Below, piece after piece: positions 1 to 6,049 of a stretch of DNA of 9,498 nt. The stretch is from RGIG2206 sp045540915 (GTDB lineage Bacteria > Bacillota > Clostridia > Oscillospirales > Acutalibacteraceae): contig JAZQID010000120.1 of the NCBI GenBank assembly GCA_045540915.1, forward strand, positions 1 through 9,498. The letters are read 5' to 3'. Position 1 is the stretch's first letter. Each line of letters opens with the position of its first letter. The notes beneath the pieces were generated by a model. The model was not told the origin of the DNA. It saw nothing but the letters and a program-made list of their open reading frames with translations, and did no database searches. Made by a program: the position numbers and the translations under genes.

Positions 1-1768
1 CTTGGCGCAGGGTGAATGAGGGAAAGGCTAACTCGCGCTTGTCCTTCGACTTAGGATTGACCGAGGCTTGCATTCGGTTGTTTATGGCGGCGGTGCCTGC
101 CTCCATTTTGCGAGACGGCGCGAGGATCTGGATGTCGGACATAGTTGAAAAGCCATAGGCTTTGGGCAGACGCTCGGTCACAAGCTCGATGACCTTGTCC
201 GACACTTCGCTCGCGTTCTCTACGCTGAGGAAGAAAAAGTCAGAGTCGCGCACCGCCAGTTCAGGCATTTCGCCTGCGTTTATCCTATGTGCGTTGGTGA
301 CGATAGCGCTTTGCAAGGCCTGTCTGAATACGGTCTTCAGGGCGATGGTAGGTATCGCATCCGACTCGATCATATCGCGCAAAACGTTTCCTGCGCCGAC
401 CGAAGGAAGCTGATCGGAGTCGCCCACCAAAAGCAAGCGGCAACCCAAGGGCAAGGCGTTCATAAGATTGGAAAACAGAAAGATATCCACCATCGACATT
501 TCGTCGACGATGAGCAGGTCGCACTCGATGGGTCGATGCTGATTTCGGCAGAAGACCGAGCGGCCTTCGTCGTCAAACTCGGCCTCAAGCAGACGGTGCA
601 CCGTCTTTGCCTCGCAGCCGGTTACCTCGGTCATACGCTTTGCCGCTCTGCCCGTAGGTGCGGCGAGCATAACCTTTTGCCCCGCGCTTTCAAAGACGCG
701 GATGACGGCGTTCAGGGTGGTAGTCTTACCTGTTCCGGGGCCGCCCGTAAGTATGAGTATGCCCGTTTCAGCGACCGCTTTTATTGCGTTGATCTGATTG
801 CTTTCAAAGGTGATGGAAAGGGCTTTTTCGGCCTCTTTGATCTTGCCTGCCATATCCTTTACCGCTAAGGGACGTGAGTTAAGAATCATTTTAATTCTCT
901 GTGCGGCATAGTTCTCGGCGCGGAAATATTCAGGGAGATACAGATAGCTTCGGCCGTCATTTTCATAGGAAAACAACTGTCCCGAGCTGAGCATTTGCTT
1001 TATTGCGGAGCGTATCTCGTCAATTTCTACACCGAGAAGCCGAGAAGAGACCTCGACCAGCTTATCCGACGGGATGCAAACGTGGCCGTTAGACAGATTG
1101 TGACGAAGGACATATTCAATGCCGCAATATATCCTGAAGGTGAAATCGGTCTCAAAGCCGAGGCTTTCGGCGATAGCATCGACACGTTCAAAGCTGAACG
1201 GCAGTTCCTCCCTGCACAAAAAGTAGGGGTTGGCCTTTATCTTCTCAAGGCTTGAAGGGCCGAGCACCTTATAGGTCTTCAGCGCCTCGTCGGCCGATAT
1301 TTCAAAGCGCGATAGGTAGACCATCAACTCGCGCACTCCGATCTGTTTTAGGTACTCTTTTTGAAAGGACTGCGCCTTTTCCTTGGAAATGCCGCGAATG
1401 ACGGTAAGGCTCAAGGGGTCGGCCTCGATGATCTCCATCGCCCTATCGCCGAAGCGCTCGATAATCTTGCGTGCAAGGGCGGGGCCGATTCCCTTTATAC
1501 CGCCGCTAGAGAGGTAGCGGAGCATCGCTGCCTGAGTAGTCGGGGCGCAATGCTCCACCTGTTTTACCTTAAACTGAGGGCCAAAGGTCGCGTGATGGTC
1601 AAAATTGCCGAAGAGGCGCAAATTTTCGCCCCCACGGACATCGTACATCGTGCCGACCGCAGTTATCAACTCGTCACCGGTATTCAGTTCAATGACAGCA
1701 AAGCCGTTTGCGCTGTTATAGAAGGTTATCTTCTCAACAGTTCCCGTCAACTCGGTGGGCTTATTCAA
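1..1768 (-). CDS. recD2: RecD2-type ATP-dependent DNA helicase (SF1B), 3' end missing
   Basis: Superfamily 1B 5'-3' DNA helicase of the RecD2/YrrC type, which acts in DNA repair and replication-fork maintenance without RecB or RecC. I translated most of the minus-strand frame and found it open from 1768 to the left edge (589 codons; family members are usually about 720-800 residues, so the C-terminal helicase motifs lie outside). The N-terminal region has a helix-hairpin-helix at about residues 85-107 (GGIKGIGPALARKI). It is followed by Walker A GGPGTGKTT (K348), the PTGRAAKRMTE segment, TVHRLL, Walker B IVDEMSM (D422, E423) and motif III GDSDQLPSVGAG (Q453). The start is TTG at 1768-1766, chosen because GAGGGG lies 6 nt upstream and the OB-like N-terminus (LTGTVEKI) begins at once; no ATG is nearby. 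It overlaps the upstream gene by 8 bp, which suggests translational coupling. Family identity is certain; the exact start is less so. Confidence 0.95.
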   Translation of the reverse strand, partial: MNKPTELTGTVEKITFYNSANGFAVIELNTGDELITAVGTMYDVRGGENLRLFGNFDHHATFGPQFKVKQVEHCAPTTQAAMLRYLSSGGIKGIGPALARKIIERFGDRAMEIIEADPLSLTVIRGISKEKAQSFQKEYLKQIGVRELMVYLSRFEISADEALKTYKVLGPSSLEKIKANPYFLCREELPFSFERVDAIAESLGFETDFTFRIYCGIEYVLRHNLSNGHVCIPSDKLVEVSSRLLGVEIDEIRSAIKQMLSSGQLFSYENDGRSYLYLPEYFRAENYAAQRIKMILNSRPLAVKDMAGKIKEAEKALSITFESNQINAIKAVAETGILILTGGPGTGKTTTLNAVIRVFESAGQKVMLAAPTGRAAKRMTEVTGCEAKTVHRLLEAEFDDEGRSVFCRNQHRPIECDLLIVDEMSMVDIFLFSNLMNALPLGCRLLLVGDSDQLPSVGAGNVLRDMIESDAIPTIALKTVFRQALQSAIVTNAHRINAGEMPELAVRDSDFFFLSVENASEVSDKVIELVTERLPKAYGFSTMSDIQILAPSRKMEAGTAAINNRMQASVNPKSKDKRELAFPSFTLRQ

Positions 1769-2102
1769 CCTTTTCCCCTCTCATTCGTTTTGATAATTCA
1801 TTTGCAGTATACATCTCGATAGCGTTGTTCTCGCTTGCAATAATTCGGCAGGCCTGCTTCATCTGGTCGGTCATACCGAAATCGACCGCCAATATGCCGC
1901 TGTATGTACCTGACGGCGCGCAACGCATAAGTTCCTCGGTCGCTTTAAGGCGAAGGTCAGCATCATTTCCTTTAAGTATCACAAAAAGGTATCTGCCCGA
2001 GGCGCAGTAGGTACTCATTTTAACATACATTCCATTGAGCACCGATGCAAGACCGATAAGAGCAAGCACTCCAAAAACAATATGTATTACGACCAACAGC
2101 AT
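1761..2102 (-). CDS. Small membrane-anchored protein of unknown function
   Basis: 113 residues; I do not recognise the family. Residues 1-22 (LLVVIHIVFGVLALIGLASVL) form one hydrophobic segment, probably an uncleaved membrane anchor. A soluble domain of about 85 residues follows, with alternating beta-like (GRYLFVILKG; YSGILAVDFGM) and helical (LRLKATEELMRC; TDQMKQACRIIA) stretches and a charged tail. It contains three cysteines (in STYCAS, MRCAP and QACRI), not arranged as a metal site. The ATG at 2102 has GGGTGA about 8 nt upstream. Its 3' end overlaps recD2 by 8 bp, so the two are probably co-transcribed. No function can be given; the coupling only hints at a shared expression need. That it is a real gene is supported by the start signal, membrane segment and tight spacing. 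Confidence 0.72.
   Translation of the reverse strand: MLLVVIHIVFGVLALIGLASVLNGMYVKMSTYCASGRYLFVILKGNDADLRLKATEELMRCAPSGTYSGILAVDFGMTDQMKQACRIIASENNAIEMYTANELSKRMRGEKVE
1775..1780 (-). promoter_or_regulatory. Shine-Dalgarno supporting the TTG start of recD2
   Basis: On the minus strand GAGGGG is followed by 6 nt (AAAAGG) and then TTG at 1768. The site lies inside the last codons of the upstream small gene, whose TAA stop (1763-1761) falls just past the TTG. This favours coupled translation and supports TTG as the recD2 start. Confidence 0.6.
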
Positions 2103-2165
2103 AGTAAATCACCCGCTACTATTTTACGCAGGGCAGGCCGTCGGTGTTACTCGTAAAGCAAGCAA

Positions 2166-2195
2166 ACCTTTCGCTCAGTTTCCCAAGCGAAAGGT
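2166..2195. terminator. Inverted repeat between cdaR and the small gene; possible weak terminator
   Basis: A perfect 10-bp stem, ACCTTTCGCT (2166-2175) and AGCGAAAGGT (2186-2195), encloses a 10-nt loop. It starts 22 bp past the cdaR stop. Read on the minus strand (the direction of cdaR) it is followed by TTTGCTTGCTTT, a broken T-run. Read on the plus strand it is followed after a few bases by CTCTTTTTCTTT. No plus-strand gene precedes it, so the likely role is partial termination of the cdaA-cdaR transcript. The weak T-tract makes this uncertain. The rest of the gap 2103-2216 shows nothing else. Confidence 0.45.
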
Positions 2196-2216
2196 CAAGC
2201 TCTTTTTCTTTGTTAC

Positions 2217-3482
2217 TTAAGACAGAGTAAAGGTGACAAGGTAATCCTTATCAAGCGTTACCACCCAACTCTGCGTAAAGGTATCGGCGAGCTTTACCGT
2301 GGCAGGAAGCTGCTTTCCCGATACGGCGTCAAGTCCGCTGACGTCTACCGTCAGGGTGATATCCTTGGCGGTAATCTTATTGATGTCCTTCTTGGAACCC
2401 ATTACGGTGATCGACTGAACACTCTGCACCTTGGTCTTTAGTCCCGATTTAAGTCCCACAAAGGTCACGTTGGTGACCTTTAAGGTCTTGGTCGAGAAGG
2501 AGTCACTCTTGACCGTAACGGTGACAACGCTCTGGTTATTGTCGTACACACGTACTCCCGCAGGCAGAGAAACCGCCTTTTCAAAGACGTTGTTGTTAGC
2601 GGTTATAAGTCCGCATTCAATGGGCTCAAGGGTGACCTTGGTCATTGACTCGACGATATCGGGCTTGCCGATAACGGTGATATCGCTGTCGCTGAGAGTG
2701 TAGTTGAAATCGAGGCCTGACGGCTTTGATCCGAACACCACCTCGACGGGCAGGGTCTTTATCATTGAGACGGCCACGGTGATGTTGGCTTCACGGAAGC
2801 CGAGGGTCATATTGGAGGAATCGATCTCCTTGCCCTTCTTGTCAAGCAGGATAATATCGGCGTCAAAGGAAGCGGTCTCGCTGAGTTCCTTATTAACCTT
2901 TGCTCTTGCGACGACCGACTCGATCCTCTCAACGTCCTTCTTTGCGCCCGAGACGTTGATCACCTTGGTCGCCGCTTCGGTCATAACGGGAACCTCGGCA
3001 ACGAGGCCGTCCGACGCGGTACATCCTTCGGCTTCGGCTACAACGTCAAAGGTCTTGGTAATCACCTCGTCAAAGGACACCTTGACCTTTTTCGGAGATA
3101 CCGAAACTATCTCGAAATCGGTCAGCAACTTTGACGGCGTTGCAATAAGCTTTACCTCATAGGTTCCCGCATCTGTAACCGAAGAAAGCGACGGGGTGAC
3201 CACGATATCGGCTGCAGTAATCGACGAAATGACCACCGTCTGTCCCGAGATGGTGACCGAAACGGAGTCAATGTCGGCGTCGACCACACTCAGACCGAGG
3301 CTGTCCACCGCTGTGTCAGAGGTATCGAAAGTGATGGGGACGTTCTTGATAGTAGTGGTGGAAACGGGATTATATGTCATTGTGAAGGCGAACCAGATAA
3401 CAAAGGCGAGCACCAAAGAGAATATCATCAGCGCCTTGTTATTGTTCATAATGTAGGAAGGTATCTTAGTCAGCTTTTTCAT
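2217..3482 (-). CDS. cdaR: YbbR-repeat membrane protein, regulator of CdaA
   Basis: 421 residues. A short cytoplasmic N-terminus precedes one membrane helix at about residues 17-36 (ALMIFSLVLAFVIWFAFTM). Four extracytoplasmic YbbR-like beta repeats follow, roughly residues 43-138, 142-237, 241-325 and 331-419. Signature features are KNVPITF in repeat 1, the recurring V-x-V-x-G-x hinge (VSVTISG, INVSGAKKDVERI, ITVIGKPDIVESM, ITVMGSKKDINKI) and the LPV/LPA segments. In Bacillus and Listeria, CdaR/YbbR binds the membrane diadenylate cyclase CdaA and adjusts c-di-AMP output. The start ATG at 3482 has GGGAGGT about 10 nt upstream and overlaps the cdaA end by 17 bp, so the two are translated from one message. 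The usual third gene, glmM, does not follow here. The family call is firm; the regulatory role is inferred from homologues and position. Confidence 0.93.
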   Translation of the reverse strand: MKKLTKIPSYIMNNNKALMIFSLVLAFVIWFAFTMTYNPVSTTTIKNVPITFDTSDTAVDSLGLSVVDADIDSVSVTISGQTVVISSITAADIVVTPSLSSVTDAGTYEVKLIATPSKLLTDFEIVSVSPKKVKVSFDEVITKTFDVVAEAEGCTASDGLVAEVPVMTEAATKVINVSGAKKDVERIESVVARAKVNKELSETASFDADIILLDKKGKEIDSSNMTLGFREANITVAVSMIKTLPVEVVFGSKPSGLDFNYTLSDSDITVIGKPDIVESMTKVTLEPIECGLITANNNVFEKAVSLPAGVRVYDNNQSVVTVTVKSDSFSTKTLKVTNVTFVGLKSGLKTKVQSVQSITVMGSKKDINKITAKDITLTVDVSGLDAVSGKQLPATVKLADTFTQSWVVTLDKDYLVTFTLS

Positions 3483-4356
3483 CGGACTTCTTACCTCCCT
3501 TTTTTATTCTCTCGCGAATGGACGACAGACGCGAACCCGACTTTTCGGTATTGGGCATAAAGGCGTTGGTGAGCCTGTCGCGCAACTGCTCGGGGGTGTA
3601 ACGGCGATGCATACCGCCCTTTTCGGCCACCGAAATGATGCCCGTTTCCTCCGAAACGACCACCACCAGCGCATCAGAGTTCTCGCTCATACCGAGGGCG
3701 GCGCGGTGACGGGTGCCGAGATCCTTGCTGAGCAGGGTGTTCTGCGACAGGGGCAAAATGCAACCTGCGGCATAGAGCCGTCCCGAACGGATAATGACCG
3801 CTCCGTCGTGCAAGGGGGTCTTGGGATAAAAGACGTTGCAGATCAGCGCACTCTGCGCCTCGGAATCGATGACGGTACCCGTCTTGACGATATCCTCGAG
3901 CATCGTACCGCGCTCAAAGACGATGAGGGCGCCGGTATGGGTGCGCGAAAACTCGGCACAGGCGGTGCAGACGTTGTCGATACAGCCTTCGATAACGGTA
4001 TCGATGTTGCCGTCCTTCTTAGCGAAGAAGAAGTTGGTCCTGCTGACCAGTTCAAGAGCGTTGCGAAGCTCGGGTTGGAAGATAATTACAAGCACGATAA
4101 TTCCCGAATTGGCTACCGTTCTCAATATCTCGGAGAGAACGGTCATATCGAGCATTTCCGAAACAAACCATATCAGCAACAGAACGATAATTCCGCCCAA
4201 AAGCTGCTTTGCACGGGTCTGCCGCACAAAGCGGACCAGACTGTAAATTATAAAGGCAACCGCAAGGATGTCCAACAGGTCGATAACGCGAAACTCCTTC
4301 ATAACCAGTACAAACTGATTGAAGGCGGACCCTATGTAGCTAAAAAAATCGGACAT
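3466..4356 (-). CDS. cdaA: Membrane diadenylate cyclase (c-di-AMP synthase)
   Basis: Makes cyclic di-AMP from two ATP at the cytoplasmic membrane; in Bacillota this second messenger controls potassium, osmolyte and cell-wall balance. Three N-terminal membrane helices lie at about residues 26-43, 52-70 and 80-95. They are followed by the DisA_N cyclase domain, with GALIVFER (142-149), the DGA motif in LHDGAVII (184-186) and the RHRAA motif in GTRHRAALG (216-220); both catalytic motifs are intact. The length, 296 residues, slightly exceeds B. subtilis CdaA because of a basic, serine-rich C-terminal tail. I chose ATG at 4356; a TTG directly before it (4359) would add one residue, but GAGGGAG sits about 8 nt from the ATG and only 5 from the TTG. 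It is first in an operon with cdaR and has its own promoter upstream. Confidence 0.96.
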   Translation of the reverse strand: MSDFFSYIGSAFNQFVLVMKEFRVIDLLDILAVAFIIYSLVRFVRQTRAKQLLGGIIVLLLIWFVSEMLDMTVLSEILRTVANSGIIVLVIIFQPELRNALELVSRTNFFFAKKDGNIDTVIEGCIDNVCTACAEFSRTHTGALIVFERGTMLEDIVKTGTVIDSEAQSALICNVFYPKTPLHDGAVIIRSGRLYAAGCILPLSQNTLLSKDLGTRHRAALGMSENSDALVVVVSEETGIISVAEKGGMHRRYTPEQLRDRLTNAFMPNTEKSGSRLSSIRERIKKGGKKSDEKAD

Positions 4357-4396
4357 CAAATCAACTCCCTCGCAACGAAATCATAAGTATATATAC

Positions 4397-4424
4397 ATTT
4401 TACCATAAAAATAAATATATTCAA
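4397..4424 (-). promoter_or_regulatory. Probable sigma-A promoter of cdaA-cdaR
   Basis: On the minus strand TTGAAT (4424-4419) and TAAAAT (4402-4397) are separated by 16 bp. These match the consensus at 4 of 6 or better and 5 of 6 positions. Transcription would start near 4390, giving a leader of about 35 nt that carries the cdaA Shine-Dalgarno. The surrounding DNA is very AT-rich, so chance matches are easy; this is a sequence-based prediction. Confidence 0.55.
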
Positions 4425-4481
4425 TAGCCCTATTTATAAAATTTTTTGTTATTTTTTATATAAATGAGCCAATTTTTATGA

Positions 4482-4510
4482 TTGTAACGGTTGACAAAAG
4501 GTTGTATAAT
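4482..4510 (+). promoter_or_regulatory. Probable sigma-A promoter of ispD-ispF
   Basis: TTGTAA (4482-4487) and a perfect TATAAT (4505-4510) are 17 bp apart. Expected transcription start is about 4516-4518, directly at the ispD Shine-Dalgarno, so the leader before the proposed TTG start would be only about 13 nt. A perfect TTGACA at 4491 lies just 8 bp from the TATAAT and cannot be its -35 element. The rest of 4357-4481 holds only the cdaA promoter and AT-rich DNA. Confidence 0.65.
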
Positions 4511-4517
4511 ATCAGTT

Positions 4518-4523
4518 GAGGTG
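4518..4523 (+). promoter_or_regulatory. Shine-Dalgarno that decides the ispD TTG start
   Basis: GAGGTG stands 6 nt before TTG at 4530. No ATG or GTG with comparable spacing precedes the conserved IspD core, which begins about 18 residues later. The site therefore fixes the most likely start and rules out the in-frame TTG at 4491, which lies upstream of the predicted transcription start. Confidence 0.55.
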
Positions 4524-4529
4524 TTCAAA

Positions 4530-5258
4530 TTGGAAATTCTGACCCAAAAGGAATATTCTTTTACACTTAACGACTCTGCCTGCTCGGTAACCGCTATCAT
4601 CGTTGCAGGCGGCTCGGCATCACGTATGAAGGGCATCGATAAGCTGTTTGCCGACCTTGCGGGTAAGCCCGTGCTTGCCCACACCCTGCTTGCATATCAG
4701 GGCTGTAAGTCGATAGGCAGGATAGTTGTTGCCGCCAGACCTGATGTTGTGTGCGACGTGCAAAAGCTTTGTGAGCAATACGGTATCAGCAAGCTATCTG
4801 CTATTGTCGAGGGCGGTGCGACCCGTTCGGAGTCGGTGAAAAATGCAGTTGATGCGGTCGATGCCGACTGCGGCTATATCGCTATTGCCGACGGGGCAAG
4901 GCCGCTTACTTCTCAGCAGGATATCGAGGCCACTGTTGAGGCCGCCGTGCGATTCGGTGCCGCTGCCTGCGCCGTCAAGGTCACCGACACCATCAAGGTG
5001 ACCGACACCGACAATTTTATCCAATCGACGCCCGACCGCTCTGCACTTTGGGCGGCACAGACTCCGCAGATCTTCAAGGCCGATAGATACAGACAGGCTC
5101 TTGCGGCCCATTACGGTGAATTCACCGATGATTGCGCTATGATGGAGGCCGACGGGGTCAGGGTCAAACTGGTCGAGGGCTCCTACACCAACATCAAAAT
5201 TACTACGCCGACCGATCTTGTCATCGCACAGGCGTTTTTAACGGAGGGAATATTATGA
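4530..5258 (+). CDS. ispD: 2-C-methyl-D-erythritol 4-phosphate cytidylyltransferase
   Basis: Third step of the MEP isoprenoid pathway: joins CTP and methylerythritol 4-phosphate to give CDP-ME, in the cytoplasm. From the TTG at 4530 the protein has 242 residues. Visible motifs are the glycine-rich nucleotide loop AGGSASRMKGIDK (26-38, with R32 and K38), EGGATRSESV (94-103), DGARP (121-125), TDTIK (152-156), AAQTPQIF (175-182), TDD (199-201) and NIKITTP (221-227). The order and residues are those of the family, although the loop reads AGG where AAG is common. About 18 residues precede the core, somewhat more than in the E. coli enzyme. Its end overlaps ispF in an ATGA (4 bp), implying coupled translation of consecutive or near-consecutive pathway enzymes. 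Promoter and Shine-Dalgarno lie directly upstream. Confidence 0.95.
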   Translation: MEILTQKEYSFTLNDSACSVTAIIVAGGSASRMKGIDKLFADLAGKPVLAHTLLAYQGCKSIGRIVVAARPDVVCDVQKLCEQYGISKLSAIVEGGATRSESVKNAVDAVDADCGYIAIADGARPLTSQQDIEATVEAAVRFGAAACAVKVTDTIKVTDTDNFIQSTPDRSALWAAQTPQIFKADRYRQALAAHYGEFTDDCAMMEADGVRVKLVEGSYTNIKITTPTDLVIAQAFLTEGIL

Positions 5259-5728
5259 TCCGCATTGGTCACGGCTATGACGTTCACCGCTTCAAAGAGG
5301 GGCGCGACCTCTATATCGGCGGTGTAAAGATCGATTACTCGCTCGGGCTTGACGGCCACTCGGATTCCGACGTGCTGCTTCACGCGATTTGTGACGCCCT
5401 GCTCGGTGCGGCCGCCTTGGGCGACATCGGCAGGCATTTCCCCGACACCGATCCTCAGTACAAAGGTATCGACAGCAAATTACTGCTGAAAGCCACCTGC
5501 GACCTGCTTAAAAAAGAGGGATACCGCTTTTGCAACCTCGATGCAACCGTGGTCGCGCAGGCACCTCGCCTATCTGGGCATATCGAAGATATGCGAAGAT
5601 GTGTTGCCGACATTCTCGGATGTGATATAGCTCAGGTCAACGTCAAGGCTACCACCGAGGAAAAGCTCGGCTTCACAGGCAGGCTCGAGGGAATATCCGC
5701 CCACTGCGTTTGCCTTATCGAAAACTGA
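5255..5728 (+). CDS. ispF: 2-C-methyl-D-erythritol 2,4-cyclodiphosphate synthase
   Basis: Cyclises CDP-ME 2-phosphate to MEcPP with release of CMP, the step after IspE in the MEP pathway; family members are homotrimers with a zinc and a second divalent metal. 157 residues, the standard length. It starts RIGHGYDVHRF with metal ligands D9 and H11, then LDGHSDSDVLLHAICDALLG with the third ligand His, GDIGRHFPDTDP, and near the end KATTEEKLGFTGRLEGI, the family signature. The start ATG at 5255 has GGAGGG about 6 nt upstream and overlaps the ispD stop by 4 bp. ispE is not in the window. A strong terminator follows 15 bp after the stop, so ispD-ispF form a two-gene unit. Confidence 0.97.
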   Translation: MIRIGHGYDVHRFKEGRDLYIGGVKIDYSLGLDGHSDSDVLLHAICDALLGAAALGDIGRHFPDTDPQYKGIDSKLLLKATCDLLKKEGYRFCNLDATVVAQAPRLSGHIEDMRRCVADILGCDIAQVNVKATTEEKLGFTGRLEGISAHCVCLIEN

Positions 5729-5743
5729 ATAGTTCTGTCACCC

Positions 5744-5791
5744 AATCGCTCATGTGCATAAAATGTATTGATGCACACGGGCGATTTTTTT
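5744..5791 (+). terminator. Intrinsic terminator after ispF
   Basis: A 16-position stem, 5744-5759 against 5771-5786, contains one T-G wobble and one A-C mismatch and closes an 11-nt loop. The outer end is followed by seven Ts (5785-5791). This is a good Rho-independent terminator for ispD-ispF. The next gene's AGGAGG begins at 5794, only three bases past the T-run, which leaves no space for a separate promoter between them. Confidence 0.88.
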
Positions 5792-5807
5792 ATAGGAGGC
5801 GCGACTC

Positions 5808-6035
5808 ATGGGCACACACTTGATCTTGGTCAGCTCAATAACCTATGCGATCAAAGGTCGCGACCTGTTACGCAGCCACGGCTTCAAGGCGTATATCGAG
5901 AAAACGCCGAGCAAGCTTGACTCGCACGGGTGCGGATACAGCATTGTTGTATATACCGAGCCGGCAGACGTGTTAGGTATCCTGAAGGATGCAAATATCA
6001 AGATACTGGGCACAGCCGTTCGGGAACAACTTTGA
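5808..6035 (+). CDS. DUF3343 family protein, putative sulfur/selenium carrier
   Basis: 75-residue cytoplasmic protein with no membrane segment. The pattern SSITYAIKGRDLLRSHGFKA, then a KTP segment, then HGCGYSIVVY and a C-terminal KILG is what I know from DUF3343 proteins, described as putative Se/S carrier-like. It has a single cysteine, C42 in the HGCGYS turn, a plausible site for carrying persulfide or selenide; that role is inferred. The start ATG at 5808 has a consensus AGGAGG (5794-5799) 8 nt upstream. The stop TGA (6033-6035) overlaps the Shine-Dalgarno of the cysteine desulfurase that starts 15 bp later, so the two form a unit. The strong terminator just upstream separates them from ispF transcription or controls how much passes through. 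Family assignment is fairly sure from memory of the pattern; the function is unproven. Confidence 0.82.
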   Translation: MGTHLILVSSITYAIKGRDLLRSHGFKAYIEKTPSKLDSHGCGYSIVVYTEPADVLGILKDANIKILGTAVREQL

Positions 6036-6049
6036 AGGAGCCAAGAGCC

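Noticed and set aside
287..868. 193-codon plus-strand open frame
   Set aside because: Antisense shadow of recD2, whose Walker A and B motifs lie on the opposite strand in the same interval; the frame has no recognisable domain.
3607..4386. 259-codon plus-strand open frame
   Set aside because: Lies opposite cdaA, which has intact DGA and RHRAA motifs and a good ribosome site; the plus-strand translation is low-complexity and resembles no family.
4491..4510. TTGACA at 4491 as -35 element with TATAAT at 4505
   Set aside because: The spacing is only 8 bp; TTGTAA at 4482 gives the required 17 bp. The TTG at 4491 is also rejected as the ispD start because it lies upstream of the predicted transcription start.
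5768..5796. TTGATG - 17 bp - TATAGG as a promoter for the DUF3343 gene
   Set aside because: Transcription would start near 5803, after the AGGAGG at 5794-5799, so the message would lack its ribosome site; the elements also form part of the terminator.
5930..6049. Upstream extension of the desulfurase frame to an ATG at 5930
   Set aside because: It would overlap most of the second half of the DUF3343 gene and add residues unlike the family; IYFDNAATT at the 6050 start is the normal N-terminus.
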